Source of the DNA: JARYGU01 sp033795365
GTDB lineage: Bacteria > Pseudomonadota > Alphaproteobacteria > Rhizobiales > Rhizobiaceae
Direction of reading: 5' to 3'
DNA length: 64,000 bases
NCBI GenBank assembly: GCA_033795365.1
Contig: JARYGU010000020.1
Location: 42,541-106,540, forward strand
The translations under genes and the position numbers were made by a program. Below the pieces are notes generated by a model, which was given only the letters and a program-made list of their open reading frames with translations, ran no database searches and was not told the origin of the DNA. Positions 1 through 7,893 of the stretch are shown one piece after another; positions within the stretch are counted from its first letter, which is position 1, and each line of letters opens with the position of its first letter.

Positions 1-728
1 AACCGAACGGCATGAACATCAATCTGGAATGCGGCTCGACGCATCCGGTCGCCCTTTCCAAGAAGGTCCATGAGGTGCGTGCCGATATCGGCATCGCGCT
101 CGACGGCGATGCGGACCGCGTGCTCATCGTCGACGAAAGCGGCAAGATCATCGACGGCGACCAGCTCATGGCGGTGATCGCCGAGACATGGGCGAACGAC
201 GGCATGCTCAAGGGCGGCGGGATCGTTGCGACCGTCATGTCCAATCTCGGCCTCGAGCGTTTCCTGAACGGCAAGGGGCTCAATCTCGAGCGCACCAAGG
301 TCGGCGACCGCTATGTGGTCGAGCATATGCGCCAGAACGATTTCAACGTCGGCGGAGAGCAATCCGGCCATATCGTGCTTTCCGATTTCGGCACGACGGG
401 GGACGGCCTTGTCGCCGCGCTCCAGGTGCTCGCCTGCGTCAAGCGCAGCGGCAAGCCGGTGAGCGAAGTGTGCAACCGCTTCGAACCGGTGCCGCAGGTC
501 CTGAAGAACGTGCGCGTCTCCGCCGGCAAGCCGCTGGAGGACCAGATGGTGCGCCAGGCGATCGCGGAAGCGGAAAACGCGCTGGCGAAGAACGGCCGCC
601 TGCTTATCCGTCCCTCCGGCACCGAGCCGTTGATCCGGGTAATGGCGGAAGGCGACGACCGTGGCCAGGTCGAGCGGATCGTCGATGAACTGGTGGGCGT
701 GATCGGATCCGTGCGCAGCGCAGCCTGA
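1..728 (+). CDS. glmM: Phosphoglucosamine mutase, C-terminal part (5' end outside window)
   Basis: GlmM interconverts glucosamine-6-phosphate and glucosamine-1-phosphate in the cytoplasm, supplying UDP-GlcNAc for peptidoglycan and LPS. The reading frame is open from the first base, so the gene is cut by the window edge and about 240 C-terminal residues are present. Visible family marks are the Mg-binding loop DGDADR, the sugar-binding GEQSGH and the phosphate-binding loop RPSGTEPLIRVM near the end. The fragment looks intact. A terminator follows directly. Confidence 0.95.
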   Translation, partial: PNGMNINLECGSTHPVALSKKVHEVRADIGIALDGDADRVLIVDESGKIIDGDQLMAVIAETWANDGMLKGGGIVATVMSNLGLERFLNGKGLNLERTKVGDRYVVEHMRQNDFNVGGEQSGHIVLSDFGTTGDGLVAALQVLACVKRSGKPVSEVCNRFEPVPQVLKNVRVSAGKPLEDQMVRQAIAEAENALAKNGRLLIRPSGTEPLIRVMAEGDDRGQVERIVDELVGVIGSVRSAA

Positions 729-746
729 AGAAAGCGGAGTATGCTG

Positions 747-787
747 GAGCGGCAGCCCGGCTGAAACCGGCTACCGCTCTTTCTTTT
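747..787 (+). terminator. Rho-independent terminator after glmM
   Basis: Arms GAGCGG (747-752) and CCGCTC (774-779) enclose a second short AGCC/GGCT pairing and are followed by a T-rich run (TTTCTTTTT). It lies about 20 bases after the glmM stop. Confidence 0.75.
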
Positions 788-883
788 TGCGGCCGTGTTC
801 CGGGCGCGACCCCGTAAGCTAAATTCATTAAAAATTTACCGAAGCCGGCAAGCAATGTTAAGAAACAGGGTAAATTTTCGTAG

Positions 884-899
884 TTAAGCGCAACTTAAC
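884..899 (+). promoter_or_regulatory. Perfect CtrA-type box upstream of outer membrane protein gene
   Basis: The sequence reads TTAA-GCGCAAC-TTAAC, an exact match to the alphaproteobacterial CtrA consensus TTAA-N7-TTAA(C). It lies about 85 bases before the ATG at 985. A second TTAA at 858-861 lacks a partner at the right spacing. Binding by the CtrA encoded at 19853-20554 is inferred from the consensus only. Confidence 0.6.
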
Positions 900-984
900 T
901 TTTCTCCTTCATTATCCCACTCGATTGAGGATTTGGACTCCGGACGGCCGGTTGAGCCAAGCAACACGTTTATTGGGGTGGGCC

Positions 985-1815
985 ATGAAGAAACATTTGA
1001 TTGGCGTTGCTGCAGCTCTTCTGAGCGGCACTTCTGCCTTCGCGGCGGATATCTACGAGCCACAGGTCATCGACGCGCCGGTGGTCGAACAGGTCGCGGC
1101 GGATGCGAGCGGCTGGTATCTGCGCGGTGACGCGGGCTATTCGTTCAACAAGATCCGCGGTGTGCGTTTCCACCAGGGTTCCAACGACAATTTCACCGAT
1201 TTCAGCTCCGCCCGGTTGAAGGACGGCTTCACGATCGGCGGCGGTGTCGGCTACCAGATCAACAACTACCTGCGCACCGACGTGACGCTCGACTATATGA
1301 CCAAGTCGAAGTTCCGCGGCTCCACGGTCGGCGGCTGCGGCGTCGCGGCGGACTGCGTATCGAGCGACCGCTCCTCGATGACGGCGCTGAGCCTGCTCGC
1401 CAACGCCTATGTGGACATCGGCACCTACGGCATCGTGACGCCCTATGTCGGCGCGGGTATCGGCGGAACCTATGTCAACTGGAAGGGCCTGAACAACACG
1501 TCGTGCGAAAACGGCGACCCGACCAACTGCGATCCCGAGTTCACGCATCGCGGCCGCAAGAGCTGGCGCTTCACCTATGCGCTCATGGCCGGCGCTTCCG
1601 TCGATCTCACCTGCAATCTGAAGGCGGATGTCGGCTATCGTTTCCGCCATATCACCAAGGGCGAGATGTTCGCCTTCGAGGCAGGCAGCGGCCCGGGCTA
1701 CGACAAGGGCTTCTACAGCCACGAAGGCCGCGTCGGCCTGCGCTATGCCCTCGGCGGATGCGAGCAGGCCTATGTCCCGCCGGCCGATATCCCGATCCAG
1801 CCGGTCTACAAGTAA
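985..1815 (+). CDS. Outer membrane beta-barrel protein (RopB/Omp25-like)
   Basis: A 276-residue protein with a signal peptide (MKKHLIGVAAALLSGTSAFA) and a mature part that fits an 8-stranded Omp25/OmpW-like porin fold: alternating aromatic/polar strands such as GGVGYQINNYLRTDVTLDYM and a final strand ending in GLRYALGG. Paired Cys residues occur in two exposed loops (CGVAADC; CENGDPTNC). The ATG at 985 was chosen over an in-frame TTG at 925 because it gives a clean signal peptide. The 2105-2926 gene is a diverged paralogue, and both have a CtrA-type box upstream. In this family such proteins are abundant surface proteins affecting envelope stability and host interaction. Confidence 0.88.
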   Translation: MKKHLIGVAAALLSGTSAFAADIYEPQVIDAPVVEQVAADASGWYLRGDAGYSFNKIRGVRFHQGSNDNFTDFSSARLKDGFTIGGGVGYQINNYLRTDVTLDYMTKSKFRGSTVGGCGVAADCVSSDRSSMTALSLLANAYVDIGTYGIVTPYVGAGIGGTYVNWKGLNNTSCENGDPTNCDPEFTHRGRKSWRFTYALMAGASVDLTCNLKADVGYRFRHITKGEMFAFEAGSGPGYDKGFYSHEGRVGLRYALGGCEQAYVPPADIPIQPVYK

Positions 1816-1842
1816 GTTTCGAAAACGCCTAAAGCCAGATCC

Positions 1843-1874
1843 AAAGGCCGTCCGGTTCTCCCGGGCGGCCTTTT
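1843..1874 (+). terminator. Rho-independent terminator after first outer membrane protein gene
   Basis: A 13-bp stem (1843-1855 with 1861-1873, one G-T wobble) with a five-base loop is followed by a short T run. Confidence 0.85.
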
Positions 1875-1887
1875 CGCATGAGCGGCT

Positions 1888-1921
1888 TAGAGCTGCGCGT
1901 TCAATTGAACGCGCAGCTCTA
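1888..1921. repeat. 34-bp perfect palindrome, rhizobial intergenic repeat
   Basis: A perfect palindrome centred between 1904 and 1905, with core GCGCGTTCAATTGAACGCGC. The same 20-bp core recurs at 19747-19764 (exact over 18 bp) after the response regulator gene, also between genes. This fits a dispersed palindromic element of rhizobial genomes rather than a gene-specific operator. Confidence 0.75.
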
Positions 1922-1940
1922 GAGAGGTTAACGAACATGC

Positions 1941-1956
1941 TTAACGGAGGGTTAAC
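1941..1956 (+). promoter_or_regulatory. Perfect CtrA-type box upstream of second outer membrane protein gene
   Basis: TTAA-CGGAGGG-TTAAC matches the CtrA consensus exactly. A further TTAA at 1929-1932 sits just upstream, making a small cluster. It is about 150 bases before the ATG at 2105. Confidence 0.6.
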
Positions 1957-2104
1957 CCTTTGCCGGCTAGTCTTGATGCATAACTCCGCTGCAGGCGCTT
2001 CGCCGGCCGGAACGGAAACCAAATTCAAAGAGCTGGCCACTGCCTCGGGCACGCGTGCGGCCGCCCGGCGGCGGAGGCGGACCAGCAAGAAGCCGGAACG
2101 AACG

Positions 2105-2926
2105 ATGTCGCGATATGCAGTCCTCAGCGTGACGCTTCTTCTCAGCCTTGCGGTGACTGAAACCCGCGCTGCGGACGAAGCCGACATTCTCGACGCGCCG
2201 GAAATCGACATGAGCCGCGCCGCGCGGGCCGAGCGCAGCTGGTATATCCGCGGCGACATCGGATATGCGCCCTGGATCGGCGAAGGCAATCCCGACCTCA
2301 GGACCTACCAGCCGGGCGGAGCGCCTGCCACCGGCGCAAGCTTCGACAGCGCCCGCTTTTCCGAACCTTTCTCCTTCGGCGCCGGCGTCGGCTACCAGTT
2401 CGGCGACATGTTCCGCGCCGACCTCACGGCCGAATATTTCCGGGGCGACATGACGGGCGGATCCGGCGCGTCCTGCGCGGGCGGCGGAGGGACCTGCGGC
2501 TTTTCCCACGATGCGGATTACGACGCCTTCGCCATCATGGCCAACGGCTATGTGGACCTCGGCACATTGGCGGGCTTCACCCCTTATGTCGGCGCCGGCG
2601 TCGGCGCGACCTACCTCGACTGGGGCGATGTGGCCGGGCGCTGCCGCCAGGGCGCGGGCGGATGCGCCGATGAGAACCGCGTCTCGGGCTCCCTGCCGGG
2701 CCTTGGCGACTGGCGCTTCACCTATGCGCTGATGGCCGGTGCGTCCTACGACCTCTCCGACCGCGTCAAGCTCGATCTCAGCTATCGCTTCTCCGACATC
2801 GCCGGCGGCGACATGTTCGGCTACGACACCACCGAACGGGCTCTCGGCGCCTCCGGCGCAAAGGGCAAGGACGACGGCTTCCAACGCCACGAATTCCGCG
2901 TGGGACTACGTGTGAGCCTTTGGTAG
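2105..2926 (+). CDS. Outer membrane beta-barrel protein, paralogue of 985-1815
   Basis: A 273-residue protein with signal peptide (MSRYAVLSVTLLLSLAVTETRA) and a beta-barrel. The barrel shares strand sequences with the neighbour at 985-1815: SWYIRGDIGYA, FGAGVGYQFGDMFRADLTAEY, YVDLGTLAGFTPYVGAGVGATY, WRFTYALMAGASYDL and a terminal strand ending in LRVSLW. Loop cysteines are also conserved in position. The open frame extends upstream to 1628, but codons before 2105 look non-coding. The tandem arrangement suggests gene duplication followed by loop divergence. Confidence 0.85.
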   Translation: MSRYAVLSVTLLLSLAVTETRAADEADILDAPEIDMSRAARAERSWYIRGDIGYAPWIGEGNPDLRTYQPGGAPATGASFDSARFSEPFSFGAGVGYQFGDMFRADLTAEYFRGDMTGGSGASCAGGGGTCGFSHDADYDAFAIMANGYVDLGTLAGFTPYVGAGVGATYLDWGDVAGRCRQGAGGCADENRVSGSLPGLGDWRFTYALMAGASYDLSDRVKLDLSYRFSDIAGGDMFGYDTTERALGASGAKGKDDGFQRHEFRVGLRVSLW

Positions 2927-3011
2927 GCGCTTTCGGGCTGTCTTCATTTGCGGCGAATTATTCTTCGATCGCGACATCTGCCGCTTGACTTCGTCGACGC
3001 CCTTCAATATC

Positions 3012-3068
3012 CACGGCGGCGGGACACCCTTCCCCAACGAAGGGCTTTCTATCTGGAAGGATAGCCAT
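3012..3068 (+). ncRNA. serC leader RNA motif
   Basis: Directly before serC are two stacked hairpins. The first has stem CCCTTC/GAAGGG (3027-3032 with 3039-3044). The second has stem CTATC/GATAG (3049-3053 with 3060-3064), whose loop and 3' flank contain the Shine-Dalgarno GGAAGG. This is the layout of the serC motif described in alphaproteobacteria upstream of serC-serA. Folding would modulate ribosome access; the ligand or effector is unknown to me. Confidence 0.75.
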
Positions 3069-4247
3069 ATGACGAAGCTCGCCAAGCCGGACGTGCGTCC
3101 GGCAAATACTCATTTTTCTTCTGGTCCCTGCTCGAAGCGTCCCGGTTGGTCGCTCGACAAGCTTTCCGATGCCGCGCTCGGTCGTTCGCACCGTGCCAAG
3201 GTCGGCAAGACCAAGCTGAAGCAGGCGATCGATCTCACCCGCGACGTTCTGGAAGTGCCTGCGGATTACCGCATCGGCATCGTTCCTGCCTCCGACACCG
3301 GTGCCGTCGAGATGGCGCTCTGGTCGCTGCTCGGACCCCGCGGCGTCGACATGGTCGCCTGGGAAAGCTTCGGTTCGGGCTGGGTCTCCGACGTCGTGAA
3401 GGAGCTGAAGCTCCCGGACACCCGCAAGATCACCGCCGGCTACGGCGAACTCCCCGACCTTTCCACGATCGATTTCTCGCGTGACGTGGTCTTCACCTGG
3501 AACGGCACGACCTCGGGCGTGCGCGTGCCGAACGGCGATTTCATCCCTGCCGACCGCGCAGGTCTGACGATCTGCGACGCGACCTCGGCGGCCTTCGCGC
3601 AGGCGCTCGATTTCGCCAAGCTCGACGTCGTCACCTTCTCCTGGCAGAAGGTGCTGGGCGGCGAGGGCGGCCACGGCGTCATCATCCTTTCGCCGCGCGC
3701 CGTCGAGCGGCTGGAAAGCCACACGCCGGCCTGGCCGATGCCGAAGATCTTCCGCATGACAAAAGGCGGCAAGCTGATCGAGGGCATCTTCCAGGGCGAG
3801 ACGATCAACACGCCTTCCATGCTCTGCGTCGAGGACTATATCGATGCGCTCCTCTGGGCGAAGGAGATCGGCGGGCTGAAGGCACTGATAGCGCGCGCAG
3901 ACGCCAATGCCGGGGTCATCTTCGATTTCGTCGAGAAGAACGGCTGGATCGCCAACCTTGCCAAGGACCCGGCGACGCGTTCCAACACGTCCGTCTGCCT
4001 GACGATCGCCGACAAGGACGTTCTGGCGCTCGATGCCGAAGCGCAGGCCGCTTTCGCCAAGGGGCTCGTCTCGCTCCTCGACAAGGAGGGCGTCGCCTAT
4101 GACATCGGCGCCTATCGCGATGCGCCCTCCGGCCTTCGCATCTGGGCGGGGGCCACGATCGATACGGTCGATCTCGAGGCGCTTATGCCCTGGCTCTCCT
4201 GGGCTTTCGAGACCCAGAAGGAAGCGCTTTCCAAGGCTGCGGCCTGA
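3069..4247 (+). CDS. serC: Phosphoserine aminotransferase
   Basis: SerC converts 3-phosphohydroxypyruvate plus glutamate to phosphoserine in serine synthesis (PLP-dependent, cytoplasmic); the family also acts in pyridoxal phosphate synthesis. The protein has 392 residues, the length of the longer alphaproteobacterial form rather than the E. coli type (about 360). The N-terminal FSSGPCSKRPGW and the PLP-lysine segment TFSWQKVLGGEGGHG are clear. The ATG at 3069 is preceded by GGAAGG in the leader hairpin loop. It forms an operon with serA 75 bases downstream, so two consecutive steps of one pathway are co-expressed. Confidence 0.95.
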   Translation: MTKLAKPDVRPANTHFSSGPCSKRPGWSLDKLSDAALGRSHRAKVGKTKLKQAIDLTRDVLEVPADYRIGIVPASDTGAVEMALWSLLGPRGVDMVAWESFGSGWVSDVVKELKLPDTRKITAGYGELPDLSTIDFSRDVVFTWNGTTSGVRVPNGDFIPADRAGLTICDATSAAFAQALDFAKLDVVTFSWQKVLGGEGGHGVIILSPRAVERLESHTPAWPMPKIFRMTKGGKLIEGIFQGETINTPSMLCVEDYIDALLWAKEIGGLKALIARADANAGVIFDFVEKNGWIANLAKDPATRSNTSVCLTIADKDVLALDAEAQAAFAKGLVSLLDKEGVAYDIGAYRDAPSGLRIWAGATIDTVDLEALMPWLSWAFETQKEALSKAAA

Positions 4248-4322
4248 TTTTGCGACCGGCTTCGGCCTCCGGGCGAAGCCACCCTGTTCCAAACCACCGA
4301 ACGATTGAAGGAGGCCTTTCGC

Positions 4323-5918
4323 ATGGCACCTCGCGTACTCGTATCCGACGAACTGTCGGAAACCGCTGTCCAGATTTTCCGCGACCGCGGCGTCGAAGTC
4401 GATTTCCAGCCGAAGCTCGGCAAGGACAAGGAAAAGCTGGCGGAGATCATCGGCAACTATGATGGCCTTGCCATCCGCTCCGCCACCAAGGCGACGGAAA
4501 AGCTGATTGCGGCCGCGACCAACCTCAAGGTCATCGGCCGCGCCGGCATCGGCGTCGACAATGTCGATATTCCGGCGGCTTCCCGCCGCGGCATCATCGT
4601 GATGAACACGCCGTTCGGCAACTCGATCACCACGGCCGAGCACGCCATCGCGCTGATGTTCGCCGTCGCCCGCCAGCTTCCCGCCGCCGACGGCTCTACC
4701 CAGGCCGGCAAGTGGGAGAAGTCGAAGTTCATGGGCGTCGAGATCACGGGCAAGACGCTCGGCGTCATCGGCGCCGGCAATATCGGCTCGATCGTCTGCT
4801 CGCGGGCGATCGGGCTCAAGATGCATGTGCTCGCCTACGACCCCTTCCTTTCCAAGGAGCGGGCCGAGGAAATGGGCGTGACCAAGGTGGAGCTGGACGA
4901 ACTGCTCGCCCAGGCGGACTTCATCACGCTGCATGTGCCGCTGACGGACAAGACCCGCAGCATCCTGAACGCCGAGGCGATCGCCAAGACGAAGCCGGGC
5001 GTGCGCATCATCAACTGCGCCCGCGGCGGCCTTGTCGACGAGGCGGCGCTTGCCGATGCCATCAAGTCTGGCCATGTCGCCGGTGCCGGCTTCGACGTCT
5101 TCGAGGTCGAGCCCGCCACCGATAGTCCGCTTTTCGGCCTGCCGAACGTCGTCTGCACGCCGCATCTCGGCGCCTCCACGACGGAAGCGCAGGAGAACGT
5201 GGCCCTGCAGGTCGCCGAGCAGATGTCGGACTATCTCGTCAAGGGCGCGGTCTCGAACGCGATCAACATGCCGTCGATCACCGCGGAGGAAGCGCCTATC
5301 CTGAAGCCCTTCATCCGGCTCGCCGACGTGCTCGGCGCCTTTGTCGGCCAGGTGACGGAAAGCGCGATCAAGGAGATCGAGATCCTCTATGACGGCTCGA
5401 CCGCCTCGATGAACACGCGGGCGCTGACGAGTGCGGCGCTCGCCGGCCTTATCCGCAGCCAGGTTGCCGACGTCAACATGGTTTCGGCGCCGATCATGAT
5501 CAAGGAGAAGGGCATCATCCTCTCCGAGGTCAAGCGCGACAAGTCGGGCGTCTTCGACGGCTATATCCGCCTGACGGTGACGACGGCGAACCAGACGCGC
5601 TCGATCGCCGGCACCGTCTTCTCCGACGGCAAGCCGCGCTTCATCCAGATCAAGGGCATCAACCTCGATGCGGATGTCGGCAGCCACATGGTCTACCTCA
5701 CCAATACAGACGTTCCCGGCATGATCGGCTTCATCGGCATGACGCTCGGCGATGCCGGCGTCAACATCGCCAACTTCCAGCTCGGCCGCGACCAGGCGGG
5801 CGGAGACGCGATCGCGCTGCTCTATGTCGACGGCCCGGTATCCGAAGAGGTGCTCGACAGGCTGCGCGCCAACCCGGCGATCCGCCAGGCCAAGCCGCTC
5901 GTCTTCAACGTCGACTGA
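4323..5918 (+). CDS. serA: D-3-phosphoglycerate dehydrogenase
   Basis: SerA oxidises 3-phosphoglycerate to 3-phosphohydroxypyruvate, the first step of serine synthesis and the step before SerC. The 531-residue protein is the long form: NAD-binding Rossmann motif GVIGAGNIGS, substrate-domain motifs NCARGGLVDE and TPHLGAST carrying the catalytic Arg and His, an intervening regulatory domain, and a C-terminal ACT domain (about 455-531) that in this family binds serine for feedback control. The start has a strong GAAGGAGG. A terminator follows. Confidence 0.96.
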   Translation: MAPRVLVSDELSETAVQIFRDRGVEVDFQPKLGKDKEKLAEIIGNYDGLAIRSATKATEKLIAAATNLKVIGRAGIGVDNVDIPAASRRGIIVMNTPFGNSITTAEHAIALMFAVARQLPAADGSTQAGKWEKSKFMGVEITGKTLGVIGAGNIGSIVCSRAIGLKMHVLAYDPFLSKERAEEMGVTKVELDELLAQADFITLHVPLTDKTRSILNAEAIAKTKPGVRIINCARGGLVDEAALADAIKSGHVAGAGFDVFEVEPATDSPLFGLPNVVCTPHLGASTTEAQENVALQVAEQMSDYLVKGAVSNAINMPSITAEEAPILKPFIRLADVLGAFVGQVTESAIKEIEILYDGSTASMNTRALTSAALAGLIRSQVADVNMVSAPIMIKEKGIILSEVKRDKSGVFDGYIRLTVTTANQTRSIAGTVFSDGKPRFIQIKGINLDADVGSHMVYLTNTDVPGMIGFIGMTLGDAGVNIANFQLGRDQAGGDAIALLYVDGPVSEEVLDRLRANPAIRQAKPLVFNVD

Positions 5919-5943
5919 TCTTCAGCCTCCCAAGGCAGAAAAG

Positions 5944-5978
5944 AAAGGCGCGGGTGCAGGAATGCGGTCCGCGCCTTT
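5944..5978. terminator. Terminator between serA and the convergent membrane protein gene
   Basis: Perfect 10-bp stem AAAGGCGCGG/CCGCGCCTTT (5944-5953 with 5969-5978). The A/T ends on both sides suit termination from both directions. Confidence 0.75.
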
Positions 5979-6001
5979 CCGCTATCGAGGGGCAAATGCT
6001 G

Positions 6002-6712
6002 TCATTCGATGGCGATGTCGGTCATCTGCCATGTTCCTTCGGCATCGATATACTTCAAGTCGACAAGGTAGCGGGATCTGATCTGCGCGCCGAAACCGTT
6101 CTGCGCATCCACATATCCGACGACGCGAAATGCGCAATCTTGCATCGTGCTGACACGCACCTGATCGTCGGTGTACCACGGAAACTCGGCGGTTGAAGGC
6201 GCCTTCAGATTGCGTTTCACGAACTCCTGCGACATGACGAAGGCCATTGTCTTGTCACTGCACTTTTTCGCGGCCTCTTCGGCGCGTTCGGCAGCTTCCG
6301 ATTTCGCCTGTTCCAGCGCCTCCGCCTTCCGCTTGCGTTCGGTTTCCTCACGCTCCTTTTGCGCAAGGGCTGCGGCTTCCGCAGCGTCTTTCTCGGCCTG
6401 GGCTCCGGCGCGGACCTCTTCGGCTTCCCGCAACGCTTTTTCCTCGGCGGACCTCGCAAGCCGTTCGGCTTTCCGGGCGGCGCGAGCTTCGTCCAGACCC
6501 TCGCGCGAGGGCAATCCGTAGTCCCTGTAGACGAACTGGTTGCAAACGATGACGCCAGCAATCGACAGGACAAAAAGAACGCCGGCCAGCTTCGCCTGCC
6601 TGATGCCGCCGGACCGCCATCTGCGGAAGGGAATTCGCAGCAGCGATATCCCCAGCCAGATTGTTGATGCCAGCCATATGAACGCGCTTACAAAGACACC
6701 CGTTTCGAACAT
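6002..6712 (-). CDS. Membrane protein with coiled coil, function unknown
   Basis: A 236-residue protein. Two transmembrane helices lie at the N-terminus (about 5-25 and 42-62). A long charged Ala/Glu/Arg coiled coil follows (about 75-155), then a compact C-terminal domain with two Cys residues and segments such as FVKRNLKAPSTAEFPWY. Such tails occur in many unnamed bacterial proteins. No catalytic motif is visible. The gene is convergent with serA across a bidirectional terminator and stands alone. The C-terminal domain probably faces the side opposite the short inter-helix loop. Confidence 0.7.
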   Translation of the reverse strand: MFETGVFVSAFIWLASTIWLGISLLRIPFRRWRSGGIRQAKLAGVLFVLSIAGVIVCNQFVYRDYGLPSREGLDEARAARKAERLARSAEEKALREAEEVRAGAQAEKDAAEAAALAQKEREETERKRKAEALEQAKSEAAERAEEAAKKCSDKTMAFVMSQEFVKRNLKAPSTAEFPWYTDDQVRVSTMQDCAFRVVGYVDAQNGFGAQIRSRYLVDLKYIDAEGTWQMTDIAIE

Positions 6713-6805
6713 TGCCCCACCAGAAATATGCGCTCACCCCGACGGGTAACGTACTTCGTCTTTCAGTACGTGTAAAACGCAGAATACAACCGGGTGGTGG
6801 CGGGT

Positions 6806-7696
6806 TCACCGCGCGGGCTTCGGCCGGCCCCATTCGGCGATGGCGATGCCGCCGAGGACGAGAAGAAGGGCCACCAGATGGAAACGGTGGAACGTCTCGC
6901 CGATCAGGACGACGGACAACAGCGTGCCGAAGATCGGGATGGCGTTGATGAAGAGGCCGGCGCGGTTCGGGCCGATCATCTCCACGCCGCGCACATAAAG
7001 GACCTGCGAAGCGAGCGATGGGAAAATTCCGGCATAGAGGACGATCGCCCAGCCCGTGATATCCGGTGCGATCAGGTTGCCGGAGCCGATTTCCCAGAAG
7101 AGGAGGGGGATCGCGCTCAAGAGCGCGCCGAAGGCTGGAGCCGCGATGAAGCTCTGCCAATGCATGTCGGGCTTCCAGCGCAGCGATACCGTATAGGCGG
7201 CGTAGACGAGACAGGCACCGAGCATCAGCGCATCGCCGAAATTGAACTCAAGCTCGAGAAGGGCGGAAAACTCGCCGTGAGCCGCAGTGATCAGCACGCC
7301 GATGAGCGTCACCGTGAAACCGGCGATCTGGGCCGGTGTCGCCTGGATGCGGAAGAGCAGGAAGTTGAAGACGAAGATCAGCATCGGAATGCCGGCCTGC
7401 TCGATCACGACATTGATCGCCGTCGTATATTGAAGCGCCGAATAGAGCAGCACGTTGAAGGTGGTGAAGCCGACGGCACCGTAGAGCAAGAGCTGGAGCC
7501 AATGCTTGCGGATCGCCGCCCAGTCCCGCCGGATCTGCGGGGTCATGAAGGCGAGAATGACCGAAAGGGCCACGATCCAGCGCAGCGTCGTCAGCATCAT
7601 CGGGCTCACATGGCCGACCGCCATCTTGCCGGCGACGGAATTGGCGCCCCAGAAAAGCGCGGTTACGCACAGATAGAAATAGGCCTTGCTGTTCAC
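6806..7696 (-). CDS. EamA (DMT superfamily) metabolite transporter
   Basis: About ten hydrophobic segments in a 296-residue protein with two repeated halves, the EamA/RhaT pattern; for example, YLCVTALFWGANSVAGKMAV opens half one and ASQVLYVRGVEMIGPNRAGLF lies in half two. Family members export amino acids or other small metabolites; the substrate cannot be read. A GTG at 7696 (VNSKAYFYLC) is preferred because the first helix then starts at the usual position. An upstream in-frame ATG at 7783 would add 29 non-hydrophobic residues. It is divergent from purA. Confidence 0.85.
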   Translation of the reverse strand: MNSKAYFYLCVTALFWGANSVAGKMAVGHVSPMMLTTLRWIVALSVILAFMTPQIRRDWAAIRKHWLQLLLYGAVGFTTFNVLLYSALQYTTAINVVIEQAGIPMLIFVFNFLLFRIQATPAQIAGFTVTLIGVLITAAHGEFSALLELEFNFGDALMLGACLVYAAYTVSLRWKPDMHWQSFIAAPAFGALLSAIPLLFWEIGSGNLIAPDITGWAIVLYAGIFPSLASQVLYVRGVEMIGPNRAGLFINAIPIFGTLLSVVLIGETFHRFHLVALLLVLGGIAIAEWGRPKPAR

Positions 7697-7893
7697 GATT
7701 GCTGGTTCCGAAGGATCGGCGAGGTGGGTGGAGGATTTGCGAAGGCGTCCACATAACGGAAAAAAGCACGGCATGTCATGCAAAAAGGCCGCAGCGCCGG
7801 TGACAACAGGGTCGCTTTCCCAAAAACAACACAGTATAGATGCGCGGGTTTGTGGCAGGCGTGCGAAAGTGCGCGAGAAACAGGAAAGATGAA

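Noticed and set aside
2958..5687. 909-codon minus-strand frame over serC-serA
   Set aside because: Shadow frame of two strongly supported enzymes; composition rich in Arg/Asp/His repeats typical of antisense of GC-rich genes.
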